This document shows, piece by piece, positions 11,906 through 18,936 of a stretch of DNA of 21,945 bases (position 1 is the first letter of the stretch; each line of letters opens with the position of its first letter). Position numbers and translations under genes: made by a program. Source of the DNA: a virus. The notes under the pieces were generated by a model that searched no databases, was not told where the DNA came from, and was given only the letters and a program-made list of their open reading frames with translations. The DNA is taken from IMG/VR virus record IMGVR_UViG_3300037264_008794, positions 1 to 21,945 of that record, one strand, 5' to 3'.

Positions 11906-13762
11906 ATGCCAAGCCCGAACTACATGTCGGAGAACCCTGGGATCCCCGTCGACAACAAAACCCCGCTCGACTTCAAGCTGGAAAACATGACCATCGCCGA
12001 GCTGGGGAAGCTCCTCGGGGGGCTCAAGCAGGCCCAGGGGACGAACGTCTACAAGAAGGTCAAGGAGGAGTTCTCCAACAAGATCGCCAAAGAGCTCAGC
12101 AAGACGGTGCCCAACAAGGACAATCCTAAAAAGCACGAGCACGTCTGGTTCGATCTCGGCGGAGCCCTGTCCGGCGCGAAGGGTTGCGAGTGCGGGGAGG
12201 CGAGCCTCGAGAGTGCGCCGAGCCAGGAAGCCCTGACCCTCTTCGGTACGAACGCCGACGGAGAGCCCAAGAGCATCCTGGTGAAGAAGCTGGAGCCGAA
12301 GAACTTCCTCAACGACATGGCCGACCTCATGAAGACGAAGCACGAGCTCGCCCAGTCCAACCTGGCGAACGGCATCATAGACGAGCTGGCGGACGTCACG
12401 GGGCAGATGTACGACGAACTGGCCGTCCAAAGCTACGGCGAATCCGCCATCAAGCCGAAGATCGGGGTGGACATCGGAAAGCCGGGTGGAGACCAGTCCG
12501 TCGTGGTCTACCTGCTCGGCAAGAAGCTGACGGTCCATCCCATCGAAGGCGCCATCAAGGACGCCCTGCTCGAGGTGGACGGAGCGTTCTTCGTCGCGAC
12601 CGGGTTCCACAACGACATCCCCGGCGACGTCCTCACCATCAAGGCCGAGAAGATCCCGATGGACGAGCTCGTGATGAAGGCCCTGGGGAAGGCGGCTGAG
12701 ATGGGCGTCCTCGACCCGACGCACAAGCAGCTCGCCGCCATGGATCTGTCCAAGAAAATGGGGGTCAAAAGCTACCCGGAGCAGAAAGCTGGGGCCGCTC
12801 AATTCACGGCCGACGAGATCATCGCCGAGGGCGCGCCTGTCTTCCTCTCCGGGCCGACGTCCGTCACCTCGAAGCCGAAGAAGTCCCAGGTGATCAGCAT
12901 CGGGTTGGCCATGAACACGGCGGGTCCTGGCGAGCCGGTCTCGGTGAAGCTCGCAGACAAGTACGTCTCGAATCTGTTCGTGGACGAGCCGCCTCCGCAG
13001 CCGACCTCGGTGGACGTCATCGAGATCGAAAGGGCGCACATCGACACGATGGACCAGCCTGGGGCCACCATCCACATGGACCACGCGCTGGGCCAGTTCT
13101 ACATGGCCCGTCTCGGGGCCGGGTACTCGGTGATGTTCCACCCCAAGAACGGCCCCAAGCTCGAAGCCCTGGTCGACATGAAGCCGAAGGACTGGATCCG
13201 CGTGAGCCGCAGCGCCAACTCCGACGGATCGCTCACCTACATGATCGCGCGCATGACCGGAAAGGTCGTGTCCGCGGTGATCGTCAGCAAGCAGGTCGGC
13301 AACGAGTTCTTCCTGGGCGAGGGCCCGAAGCCGTCGCCGCACCTCAAGATCTCCGGCAAGATCGAGAGCCCAGTCCCACACGACGTCGCCTTCTCCCAGA
13401 ACGGCAGGAAGATCATGGAGATCTCCGCGGAAGGCAAGATCACGGTCTACGCCGACACGTACTTCTCGCTGAACGGGAAGACCGTGAACATGGCCGCCGC
13501 GGGTTTCGCCACGGAGTTCTGGAAGGCGGTCGAGTCCCTGAACCCGGTGATCGGGAAGTTCAAGCTTCTGGAGAAGAACTTCGACGTCCTGACGAAGAAA
13601 GCCCAGGCGGCCCTCAGCGAGCTCAGCCTGGCGAAGGCGGCCCTGTCGGCCATCGCCAAAGAGAAGGCCAAGCCGAACCACGACCCCAGCCAGGACCCGG
13701 CGAAGGCGCGCTTCGCCAACGTGGCCAGGATGCTCGACCTTTGCGAGGATGACCCAAAATGA
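11906..13762 (+). CDS. Large modular phage protein, 618 aa, function unknown
   Basis: ATG 11906 has AACAGGAGAG upstream. It is the longest rightward gene and appears built of modules. There is a helical N-terminus (about 25-70) and a HEHVWFDLGG...CECGEA segment (77-98). A GVDIGKPGGDQSVVVY element follows (187-202), then a region with VISIGLAMNTAGPGEPVSVKL (329-349) that resembles phage decoration proteins. Next is a beta-rich part with GYSVMFHPKNG and DWIRVSRS. KIMEISAEGKITVY plus ATEFWKAV (503-542) looks like a common small phage-protein module. A C-terminal coiled coil (551-590) ends the protein. No catalytic residues are clear. It may be a fused accessory polypeptide or a structural protein. 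Its stop overlaps the next start (ATGA). Confidence 0.8.
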   Translation: MPSPNYMSENPGIPVDNKTPLDFKLENMTIAELGKLLGGLKQAQGTNVYKKVKEEFSNKIAKELSKTVPNKDNPKKHEHVWFDLGGALSGAKGCECGEASLESAPSQEALTLFGTNADGEPKSILVKKLEPKNFLNDMADLMKTKHELAQSNLANGIIDELADVTGQMYDELAVQSYGESAIKPKIGVDIGKPGGDQSVVVYLLGKKLTVHPIEGAIKDALLEVDGAFFVATGFHNDIPGDVLTIKAEKIPMDELVMKALGKAAEMGVLDPTHKQLAAMDLSKKMGVKSYPEQKAGAAQFTADEIIAEGAPVFLSGPTSVTSKPKKSQVISIGLAMNTAGPGEPVSVKLADKYVSNLFVDEPPPQPTSVDVIEIERAHIDTMDQPGATIHMDHALGQFYMARLGAGYSVMFHPKNGPKLEALVDMKPKDWIRVSRSANSDGSLTYMIARMTGKVVSAVIVSKQVGNEFFLGEGPKPSPHLKISGKIESPVPHDVAFSQNGRKIMEISAEGKITVYADTYFSLNGKTVNMAAAGFATEFWKAVESLNPVIGKFKLLEKNFDVLTKKAQAALSELSLAKAALSAIAKEKAKPNHDPSQDPAKARFANVARMLDLCEDDPK

Positions 13763-14139
13763 GAGATCGCGCGATGGAAGCGGCGTGGGCCAGGGGGCAC
13801 GGCCTCCAGAGGTCCCGCGGGCATCCGTGTCTCGCAAGGCTCGTCGGGAAGTCCTGCTGGGTCTATAAGATGGCCGGGATTCACACGCCCCTGAAGGAGG
13901 TCATCTCCTGCGATCTGCCGGGAAGCGACCACGTATCGTTCTGGCTCAAGGGGGGCAGGCCCGCCGCCTACGTGATGCAGCCGTACGAAGTCAGCAGCGA
14001 GAGCCTCGACGGCATCTTCGAGTTCTGCAAGAAGCACAAGCTGAAGGTGTCGATCAGCACGGACAAGTCGTGGCACAACCCCGGAAAGACAACGCTGATC
14101 GTGATCTACAAGCCCGGCGTCATGGCGGAGAGCGCCTGA
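13759..14139 (+). CDS. Phage hypothetical protein with SWHNPG motif, 126 aa
   Basis: ATG 13759 overlaps the previous stop as ATGA. The first 25 residues are basic. The rest reads as a small alpha/beta domain: SCWVYKMAGIHTPLKEVISC, then GSDHVSFWLKGGRPAAYVMQPY, then a helix (LDGIFEFCKKHKL) and KSWHNPGKTTLIVI. The linked elements C-x-Y...GSDHxSxW, QPY and SWHxPG recur in phage proteins of unknown role. The fold could bind a nucleotide or DNA, but no catalytic set is certain. It precedes two more coupled small genes. Confidence 0.8.
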   Translation: MRDRAMEAAWARGHGLQRSRGHPCLARLVGKSCWVYKMAGIHTPLKEVISCDLPGSDHVSFWLKGGRPAAYVMQPYEVSSESLDGIFEFCKKHKLKVSISTDKSWHNPGKTTLIVIYKPGVMAESA

Positions 14140-14387
14140 TGGGGCACAAGGTCGTCCTGTTCACGAGCGACGAGGGGCACCTCCTGGGCTGGGTCACGCC
14201 GACCCGGCACTGGGCGTCGAAGAACGTGTCCGACCGTGAGAAGGCGGCGATGCTGAAACTGATCGGTGACGTCAGGGGCCTCGTCAGGCCGTACGTCGAC
14301 AACGGCCACGAGGTGGTCCGTGTGAGGGTGCCCCTGGGCATCGGCCAGGAGTTCGACCGCTTCCGCAACGTGGTGAAGAACCTGTGA
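14139..14387 (+). CDS. Small hypothetical protein, 82 aa
   Basis: ATG 14139 overlaps the preceding TGA (TGATG). The sequence is a mixed small domain: KVVLFTSDEGHLLGWVTP, a basic helix (DREKAAMLKLIGDVRGLV), then VDNGHEVVRVRVPLGIGQEFDRFRNVV. No zinc ligands or membrane segment are present. No family recognised. It overlaps the next gene as GTGA. Confidence 0.75.
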   Translation: MGHKVVLFTSDEGHLLGWVTPTRHWASKNVSDREKAAMLKLIGDVRGLVRPYVDNGHEVVRVRVPLGIGQEFDRFRNVVKNL

Positions 14388-14614
14388 GCCAGCCCAAGTG
14401 GGACCACGAGACCGTGCTGAACATCATCTGGTTCAAGAAGGGGCCGAAGCTTCCGGACGCGCCCTTCCAGGTGCGGCCCGGATCGACGGTCGTCGACAAG
14501 GAGAAGTTCGTGGAGAGCATCCTCGGGGACATCGCGGCCGGCCCAGGCGGCCCCCGCGCTCTCATCGGGGCGGTCCAGACTGACCTGCGCGAATTGAGAA
14601 AACTCGGCAGTTAG
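14384..14614 (+). CDS. Small hypothetical protein, last gene before the terminator, 76 aa
   Basis: GTG 14384 overlaps the previous stop. It begins with a hydrophobic/aromatic part (ETVLNIIWFKKGPKLPDAPFQV) and then a helix (DKEKFVESILGDIAAG), with a helical C-terminus (LIGAVQTDLRELRKLG). No function can be assigned. The hairpin terminator 20 nt after its stop ends this block of coupled genes. Confidence 0.7.
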   Translation: MSQPKWDHETVLNIIWFKKGPKLPDAPFQVRPGSTVVDKEKFVESILGDIAAGPGGPRALIGAVQTDLRELRKLGS

Positions 14615-14634
14615 AGCGACTGCCGGTTCGGCAT

Positions 14635-14663
14635 GGGGCCCGGAGGCTTGTCTTCCGGGCCCC
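14635..14663 (+). terminator. Hairpin terminator before tmRNA
   Basis: GGGGCCCGGA (14635-14644) pairs with TCCGGGCCCC (14654-14663) around a 9-nt loop, followed by TTAGATCTTT. The stem is strong and the T-tract imperfect. It ends 17 nt before the mature tmRNA 5' end, so it may also be a processing boundary. Confidence 0.65.
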
Positions 14664-14680
14664 TTAGATCTTTGGAAACC

Positions 14681-15060
14681 GGGCCCGAACAGGTTTCGAC
14701 TGTGACCCAGAACGGGTAAGCGGCGTGCCGTGGATGGCAGTTGGCCACGTAAACACTCTGCCAATCGCTTAAATGCGAAGGTTCACAAGTTCCCGAGCCA
14801 GCGTTCGCTGGCGCTGGCGGCGTAGTTAGCCGCCTGGGCGTCTGACCCGACGACTCCGATAGTCGGCGATGACGTTAAAGCATCGGAGTAGGTAGCTGCA
14901 TGAAGGCCAGGAGTTGTGCGGCACCGAAGCAGCTCTCCTGACTATGGTGAGGCGGCTTGTCCATGGCCAACCCTCACCAGAATACAACCATGGGCTACGC
15001 ACGTAGTCGCCCTCGGGGCGGGTTCACAGGACGAGGGTTCGATTCCCTCCGGGTCCACCA
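14681..15060 (+). ncRNA. ssrA: tmRNA (transfer-messenger RNA)
   Basis: 380 nt. The 5' end GGGCCCG pairs with CGGGTCC before ACCA at the 3' end, including a G3-U pair, the alanine identity element. The 5' segment GAACAGGTTTCGACTG and the T-arm GAGGG-TTCGATT-CCCTC are canonical. TGTGACCC near the 5' end pairs with GGGTTCACA near the 3' end (one bulge) as the long tmRNA helix. The tag frame opens with GCG at 14775 and encodes AKVHKFPSQRSLALAA before TAG (14823-14825). The ALAA ending is the classic degradation tag. tmRNA rescues stalled ribosomes with SmpB. The 3' CCA is encoded. A pseudoknot-rich stretch follows the tag. Phage-borne copies are known but uncommon. Confidence 0.95.
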
Positions 15061-15079
15061 ATTATTTTGGGAGAGAGCT

Positions 15080-15637
15080 TTGCCGGTCATCGAAGACTTC
15101 TACGCGTTCTTGGACACCGAGACCACAGGGGTCACGGCTGGCCACGACGAGGCGATCGAGATCGCGACCGTCCTGACGGACCTCAAGTACAACGAGATCG
15201 GCCGCTTCGACCAGAAGATCCAGTTCACCCATTCGAAGATGACCCCGAAGGCGGCCGAGATCAACGGATACGATCCGAAGGTGTGGGCCTACGAGGCCGT
15301 GCCCTTCTACCACTACCAGGCGTTCCTCACGAAGCACATCCCCTTCGGGCACGTCGCCATCCCGATCGGCCACAAGGTGGACTTCGACAGGGGCATCCTG
15401 GACCAGTTCTACTTCAAGCCCTACGGGAAGTTCTTCCCGCTCTCCTACCACAAGATCGACACGATGGGGATCGCGCTGCTGCTCAAGGCGGCGGGGATCA
15501 TCAACGTGCCGGACGTCAAGCTGGCCACGGTGTGCGCGGCGCTCAAGATCCCCCACACGGACGCGCACCGGGCGATGGGCGACCTCGTCGCGTCGAGGAA
15601 GATCTACGAGTTCGCGATCGGGGTGCTGCAGTCATGA
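15080..15637 (+). CDS. DnaQ-family 3'-5' exonuclease (DEDDh)
   Basis: The start is a TTG at 15080 with GGGAGAGAG upstream, since the ORF otherwise opens inside the tmRNA. The 185-residue protein has all exonuclease motifs: Exo I LDTETTG (Asp12, Glu14), Exo II GHKVDFDRGIL (Asp103) and Exo III HRAMGD (His163, Asp168). It is a free-standing proofreading-type or RNA/DNA-trimming exonuclease. Phages use such enzymes for replication fidelity or DNA/RNA turnover. Its location directly after the tmRNA may be accidental. The stop overlaps the next start (ATGA). Confidence 0.92.
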   Translation: MPVIEDFYAFLDTETTGVTAGHDEAIEIATVLTDLKYNEIGRFDQKIQFTHSKMTPKAAEINGYDPKVWAYEAVPFYHYQAFLTKHIPFGHVAIPIGHKVDFDRGILDQFYFKPYGKFFPLSYHKIDTMGIALLLKAAGIINVPDVKLATVCAALKIPHTDAHRAMGDLVASRKIYEFAIGVLQS

Positions 15638-16131
15638 TCAAGCACGAGGTCCGTCTCGAGGAGTTTGAGCTGCGGCTGGCGGCGATGGTGGGAGCTGAGA
15701 GATATATCCAGGCCATCACCAGGAAGCTCCAGGAACTGCATGGGGACGACAACGACTCGACGTGGGCAACCCACATCGAGGGCGCGTGCGGGGAAATGGC
15801 CTACGCAAAGTTCAGGGGAATCTACTGGAACGGATCGGTGAACACGTTCCGCGCGCCGGACGTGGGGTCGAGGATCCAGATCAGGACGCGCAGCAGGCAC
15901 GACTACGAGCTATTCGTCAGGCCGACGAGGGACAAAGACGACGACATCTTTGTGCTGGTCACCGGGAAAGCCCCCATCTTCTGGGTCCGCGGCTTCATGA
16001 GGGGGATTGATGCGAAGAAGCCGGAGTGGCTGAAGGACCACGGCGGACGTCCGCCCGCGCATTTCATCCCTAATGAGGCCCTCAGGAAGTTCCCGGACTC
16101 GTGGGCCCAACCGAAGAGGGCGCAGGCATGA
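15634..16131 (+). CDS. Possible PD-(D/E)XK-like nuclease, 165 aa
   Basis: ATG 15634 overlaps the exonuclease stop. The first 45 residues are helical. The core reads HIEGACGEMAYAKF (Glu49, Glu54), PDVGSRIQIRTR (Asp76, Gln82, Arg84), then beta strands DIFVLVTGKAPIFWVRGFMRGIDAK. The order helix-with-Glu, Asp, then hydrophobic-x-(Q)-x-R resembles the PD-(D/E)XK nuclease core, although the catalytic Lys is Arg here. The family is common in phages and unnamed. An alternative is a non-catalytic DNA-binding relative. The adjoining exonuclease supports a role in DNA metabolism. Confidence 0.6.
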   Translation: MIKHEVRLEEFELRLAAMVGAERYIQAITRKLQELHGDDNDSTWATHIEGACGEMAYAKFRGIYWNGSVNTFRAPDVGSRIQIRTRSRHDYELFVRPTRDKDDDIFVLVTGKAPIFWVRGFMRGIDAKKPEWLKDHGGRPPAHFIPNEALRKFPDSWAQPKRAQA

Positions 16132-16256
16132 CCGTCGAGTTCCTCCCTGGCTCCTGCCCGGTATGCACACTATACCGGGCAGGAGCATTCTACAAGTTCA
16201 GGAAGCACGGGGATCCGGTGCCGGAACACCCCGAGTGCGAAGAGAAGTCAGGATAG
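16128..16256 (+). CDS. 42-aa zinc-binding protein containing a 15-bp hairpin
   Basis: ATG 16128 overlaps the previous stop (ATGA). The 42 codons read with CPVC (Cys10/13) and then HPEC near the C-terminus, a plausible single zinc site. The coding sequence between them contains a perfect inverted repeat, GCTCCTGCCCGGTAT with ATACCGGGCAGGAGC (16150-16186, 7-nt loop). It is too strong to be chance and would fold in the mRNA. It could slow ribosomes or affect downstream expression. If the ORF is not real, the hairpin is an intergenic element. Confidence 0.6.
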   Translation: MTVEFLPGSCPVCTLYRAGAFYKFRKHGDPVPEHPECEEKSG

Positions 16257-16269
16257 ACAGGAGGCGGCT

Positions 16270-16734
16270 ATGTGGTTCTGCGAATCAGGGTGCACGGAGC
16301 AGCGTCCGGGCGAGATGATCTTCGACACCACGGACCTCGAGATGTGGCGCCAGTCCCAGGGAGTCCCGACGAAGTACATCTCGGGGGTGCACACCGTCCT
16401 GTGCTCGAAGTGCGCGAACCTGCTCGAGGTGTGGCTCAAGGCGCAACCGATCTGGGCGGAGTACCTGAAGACCCAGGCCAAGGGCAAGCGGCTCCAGGCG
16501 GAGCTGGAGAACGGCTCCAGGCCCGCGGGCGAGGTCGAGCGGGAGATCGTGGAGTTCGAGACCGTCGAGGAAGCCGCCTGGCAGGCCAAGGCGTTCCCGA
16601 TCATCAAGAGCTGGATCGACGCCCGCAAGGACGTCGTCGGCGTGGCGAACAAGGTCCGCACCGACGAGCAGAAGGTCAGGCGCGACGCCGCGAAGGCCGA
16701 GCGCGATCGTCTCAAGGGCGAGGCGAAGAAGTAG
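16270..16734 (+). CDS. Zinc-binding helical protein, 154 aa
   Basis: ATG 16270 follows CAGGAGG. Two Cys pairs, WFCESGC (Cys4/8) and LCSKC (45/48), can bind one zinc in the N-terminal third. From about residue 60 on the protein is long-helical and charged (KRLQAELENGSRPAGEVEREIVEFETVEEAAW, then basic KVRRDAAKAERDRLKGEAKK), likely a coiled coil. No enzymatic motif is present. It is followed 2 nt later by a GTG start. Function unknown. Confidence 0.75.
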   Translation: MWFCESGCTEQRPGEMIFDTTDLEMWRQSQGVPTKYISGVHTVLCSKCANLLEVWLKAQPIWAEYLKTQAKGKRLQAELENGSRPAGEVEREIVEFETVEEAAWQAKAFPIIKSWIDARKDVVGVANKVRTDEQKVRRDAAKAERDRLKGEAKK

Positions 16735-16736
16735 CC

Positions 16737-17234
16737 GTGCCGACTGCGAAGGCCAGGAAAGCCGACGTCGAGGCCGCGGAGCAGAAGAAGCGCGAGGAGC
16801 TGGTTCTCTTCTGCCCATGCTGCTTCGCCTCTGGCGACGGAGGATCGTGGACCAGGGGCGAGGCGGTCGTTCCAGGCCTCTGCTCGAACTGCGGGGCGGG
16901 CGGAGAGGACACGAGGCTCCCGCGCTGGGCCATCGATGCGATCCGGCGGAGTGCGTCCTGGGTGGGAAAACGCTACTATCCCTGCGAGGAAGACAAGGAG
17001 CACTACGACGAAGTCCAGGCCCTCCGCGCGCTGGTGAAGAAGTTCCCCGGCAGGAGCGTCCGGCTGGGCGAGGACGGCACTTTCTGGTGGGTCACGCAGG
17101 AGAAGGGCGGCGGGACCTCGACGTCCATCATGATCGAGAAGTCCCAGGCGAAGACGGCGAAGGAAGCCCTGGAGAAGGCGAGGTTGTCGCTGCCCTATGT
17201 CCCGAACCCCAAGAAAGCGAGCCGGAATGCCTGA
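16737..17234 (+). CDS. Zinc-ribbon protein, 165 aa
   Basis: GTG 16737 lies two bases after the previous stop, with a weak binding site in the preceding helix codons. The N-terminus is basic. LFCPCC (Cys26, 28, 29) and LCSNC (49, 52) form a zinc ribbon. The C-terminal half is globular (ALVKKFPGRSVRLGEDGTFWWVTQEK), followed by a helix. It overlaps the next gene by 8 nt. No function can be assigned. It is one of a series of Cys-rich proteins in this arm. Confidence 0.7.
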   Translation: MPTAKARKADVEAAEQKKREELVLFCPCCFASGDGGSWTRGEAVVPGLCSNCGAGGEDTRLPRWAIDAIRRSASWVGKRYYPCEEDKEHYDEVQALRALVKKFPGRSVRLGEDGTFWWVTQEKGGGTSTSIMIEKSQAKTAKEALEKARLSLPYVPNPKKASRNA

Positions 17235-17451
17235 AGAGAAAGTCGCGAGGCCAGAGGCGAAGTCCATCGAGGTCACCTCGGAGGACCTGATGGTCATGTG
17301 CGGGTGCCGAAAGGTCTCGATGGTCGTGAAGGGCGGCAAGCGGCGGCTCGACGCCCTGGACGCGGTGACCAACGCCGTCCGGGACGCGTGCGCGGCGGTG
17401 TGCGAATGCAAGGGGATGTTGGCGAACGTGGCGAGAAAACCGCACGACTGA
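17227..17451 (+). CDS. Small Cys-rich protein, 74 aa
   Basis: ATG 17227 overlaps the end of the previous gene by 8 nt; a longer start at 17197 would overlap more. MCGC and CECKG give four Cys that could bind zinc. Between them is a basic helix (VVKGGKRRLDALDAVTNAVRDACAAV). No enzyme motif. The gap to the next gene (17452-17478) has a TATGCT box at 17465-17470 that could give a near-leaderless start, but no good -35. Confidence 0.65.
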   Translation: MPEEKVARPEAKSIEVTSEDLMVMCGCRKVSMVVKGGKRRLDALDAVTNAVRDACAAVCECKGMLANVARKPHD

Positions 17452-17478
17452 GTTCTGCGTTTGGTATGCTTGAGCGTG

Positions 17479-17661
17479 ATGGGTTGTGTCTGCGGGAAGC
17501 GCCGGGTGATCACCACGATCCCGGCGAGCAGGGGTCAGGTGTCGTCGTCGAACACGGTGAAGTTCTGCCCGAAGTGCGCGTCGAGGATCACCGTGATCCC
17601 TGTGCGGGGAGAAGGCGGAAGGATGTTCTACCAGTACGTGCCGTGCGGCTGCGGCAGGTGA
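17479..17661 (+). CDS. Small zinc-ribbon protein, 60 aa
   Basis: ATG 17479 is preferred; a GTG one codon earlier is possible. No Shine-Dalgarno is seen. Cys3/Cys5, CPKC (30/33) and CGC near the end give six Cys, compatible with a zinc ribbon. The middle is Ser/Val-rich (SRGQVSSSNTVKF). It is followed 6 nt later by the DUF1360 gene. Function unknown. Confidence 0.6.
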   Translation: MGCVCGKRRVITTIPASRGQVSSSNTVKFCPKCASRITVIPVRGEGGRMFYQYVPCGCGR

Positions 17662-17667
17662 GGTGAC

Positions 17668-18024
17668 GTGGAAAAGTACGGAAGCGCGGGGAGCCTCGTC
17701 CTCGCGATCATCCTCTGCGAGATCGTCACGGAGCTCATCGTCGGGAGCGCGCTGCTCGCCCGCTGGCGCAACCGCATGCTCGGGCCCGACGAGAAGGCGC
17801 CGAGGCTGAGCGGGATCCTCGTATCCTGCGGGTACTGCCTGTCCGTGTGGGTGGCTCTTGGCCTGACGTACGCCCTGCGCATCAAGGGCATGATCCCGGT
17901 CCTGGGGGCCTTCGAGCCGGTCGCGATCGCGCTGGTCGTGCACCGGGCGTCGAACGTGCTGCACGTGACGATCTCGTTCACCTTCAAGATGCTCGAGGCC
18001 CTGGTGTCGAGGGTATCCCGGTGA
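17668..18024 (+). CDS. DUF1360 family membrane protein, 118 aa
   Basis: GTG 17668 follows GAGGTGAC. There are likely three membrane segments: about residues 8-30 (GSLVLAIILCEIVTELIVGSALLA), 50-70 (ILVSCGYCLSVWVALGLTYAL) and 80-105. The motif SCGYCLSVW, a C-x-Y-C-x-S-V/G-W signature in the second segment, is the hallmark of DUF1360, a bacterial and phage membrane family of unknown role that is often found near cell-envelope genes. It may act at the host membrane. It overlaps the next gene by 4 nt. Confidence 0.8.
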   Translation: MEKYGSAGSLVLAIILCEIVTELIVGSALLARWRNRMLGPDEKAPRLSGILVSCGYCLSVWVALGLTYALRIKGMIPVLGAFEPVAIALVVHRASNVLHVTISFTFKMLEALVSRVSR

Positions 18025-18347
18025 GCGGCCTGCAGCCTCCGTCCACGAAGCCCATCGAGGCGTTCGACGCCATCCTCAAGTCCCAAGGGCAGTTCTGGTG
18101 CCCGATCTGCAACCTTTGGATGGACTCGAAGCTCTGCCAGACCATCATCGAGCATCCGCAGCTCGTGGACGGGAAGGTCTTCGCCCACATCCTTTTCGGG
18201 ATGTGCGAGAAGTGCTTGGACTCCCTCAAGGGCCACGACCCGGTCGACGCCGCGCGCATCGCCATGGCCGAGAGGTCCGCGAAGGGCGTGGCGGAGATCC
18301 CCGACAGGCGGATCAAGTTCTTCGTGATGCGAAAGAAGCAAGCATGA
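18021..18347 (+). CDS. Zinc-binding protein, 108 aa
   Basis: GTG 18021 overlaps the previous stop (GTGA). FWCPICNLW (Cys27/30) and MCEKC (62/65), with His between, form a likely zinc ribbon or finger. The rest is mixed helix with a basic end (RRIKFFVMRKKQA). Proteins of this type often bind nucleic acid, but nothing proves it here. The stop overlaps the next ATG. Confidence 0.7.
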   Translation: MSGLQPPSTKPIEAFDAILKSQGQFWCPICNLWMDSKLCQTIIEHPQLVDGKVFAHILFGMCEKCLDSLKGHDPVDAARIAMAERSAKGVAEIPDRRIKFFVMRKKQA

Positions 18348-18589
18348 TCCGGCACAGACCCGTCCCGACCGAGCCGGCCATGAAGGGGCGCATCGGCGTG
18401 GCCAGGCGAATCCACTACCTGCTCGAGGTGAACCCCGAGGGGACCTGGGCCGTCGGGTCGTGCAAGAGGTGGGCCGGGCGCGTGGATCTCGTGCAGCCTG
18501 TCGTGAAGGTCACCTGCAACGAGTGCGTCGGTCTCGCCCAGAACAAGAGAGTCAAGCCGACCATTACGGTCGCCAAGGAGGTATCGTGA
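18344..18589 (+). CDS. Small hypothetical protein with C-rich core, 81 aa
   Basis: ATG 18344 overlaps the previous stop. It has a conserved-looking pattern: RIHYLLEVNPEGTWAVGSCKRW, then a strand-rich part and TCNECVG. Only three Cys are placed to bind metal, so a zinc site would be incomplete. The C-terminus is basic and short. No family recognised. The stop overlaps the next GTG. Confidence 0.7.
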   Translation: MIRHRPVPTEPAMKGRIGVARRIHYLLEVNPEGTWAVGSCKRWAGRVDLVQPVVKVTCNECVGLAQNKRVKPTITVAKEVS

Positions 18590-18936
18590 GCGAGGGGAGA
18601 GCCGTATCGATCGTCGCCGTTCCGGGCGGCTACATCGTCGAGTACAACGAGCTGTTGAAGACCACCGAGGACACGCCGTTCAAGGACGCCGATGGGAAGA
18701 AGATCAAGGTCGTCCAGTACAGGACAGGGAAGCAGCAAGTCGCCATCCGCGAGAAGGTCGACGACGCGATGAAGCTGGTAGCCTCGCTCCTCCTCAAGCG
18801 TATGGAGATCAAGGGCGAGGAGATGGAGATCATGTCGGCCCTGACCGGGTACGTCCACGAGGGCAACGACATCTCCGAGAAGGCGGATAAGGCGATGCCG
18901 GTGGCCATGAACCAGGCGTACGCCTCAAAGGCATGA
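18586..18936 (+). CDS. Hypothetical protein, 116 aa
   Basis: GTG 18586 overlaps the previous stop. The first half is strand-rich (SIVAVPGGYIVEYNELLKTTEDTPF, IKVVQYRTGKQQVAIREKV). The second half is helical (MKLVASLLLKRMEIKGEEMEIMSAL). No zinc site, membrane segment or catalytic motif is seen. It overlaps the glycosyltransferase start (ATGA), so the two are translated together. Confidence 0.7.
   Translation: MSEGRAVSIVAVPGGYIVEYNELLKTTEDTPFKDADGKKIKVVQYRTGKQQVAIREKVDDAMKLVASLLLKRMEIKGEEMEIMSALTGYVHEGNDISEKADKAMPVAMNQAYASKA

Noticed and set aside
11612-13837. A 741-aa open frame on the minus strand opposite the 618-aa gene
   Set aside because: Low-complexity Arg/Leu/Val/Asp sequence typical of antisense reading in high-GC DNA. 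The plus frame has a ribosome site, promoter context and coupled neighbours.
14916-15079. Exonuclease reading opened at 14957, inside tmRNA
   Set aside because: That part codes for the tmRNA 3' half. TTG 15080 has its own ribosome site right after the tmRNA CCA end.
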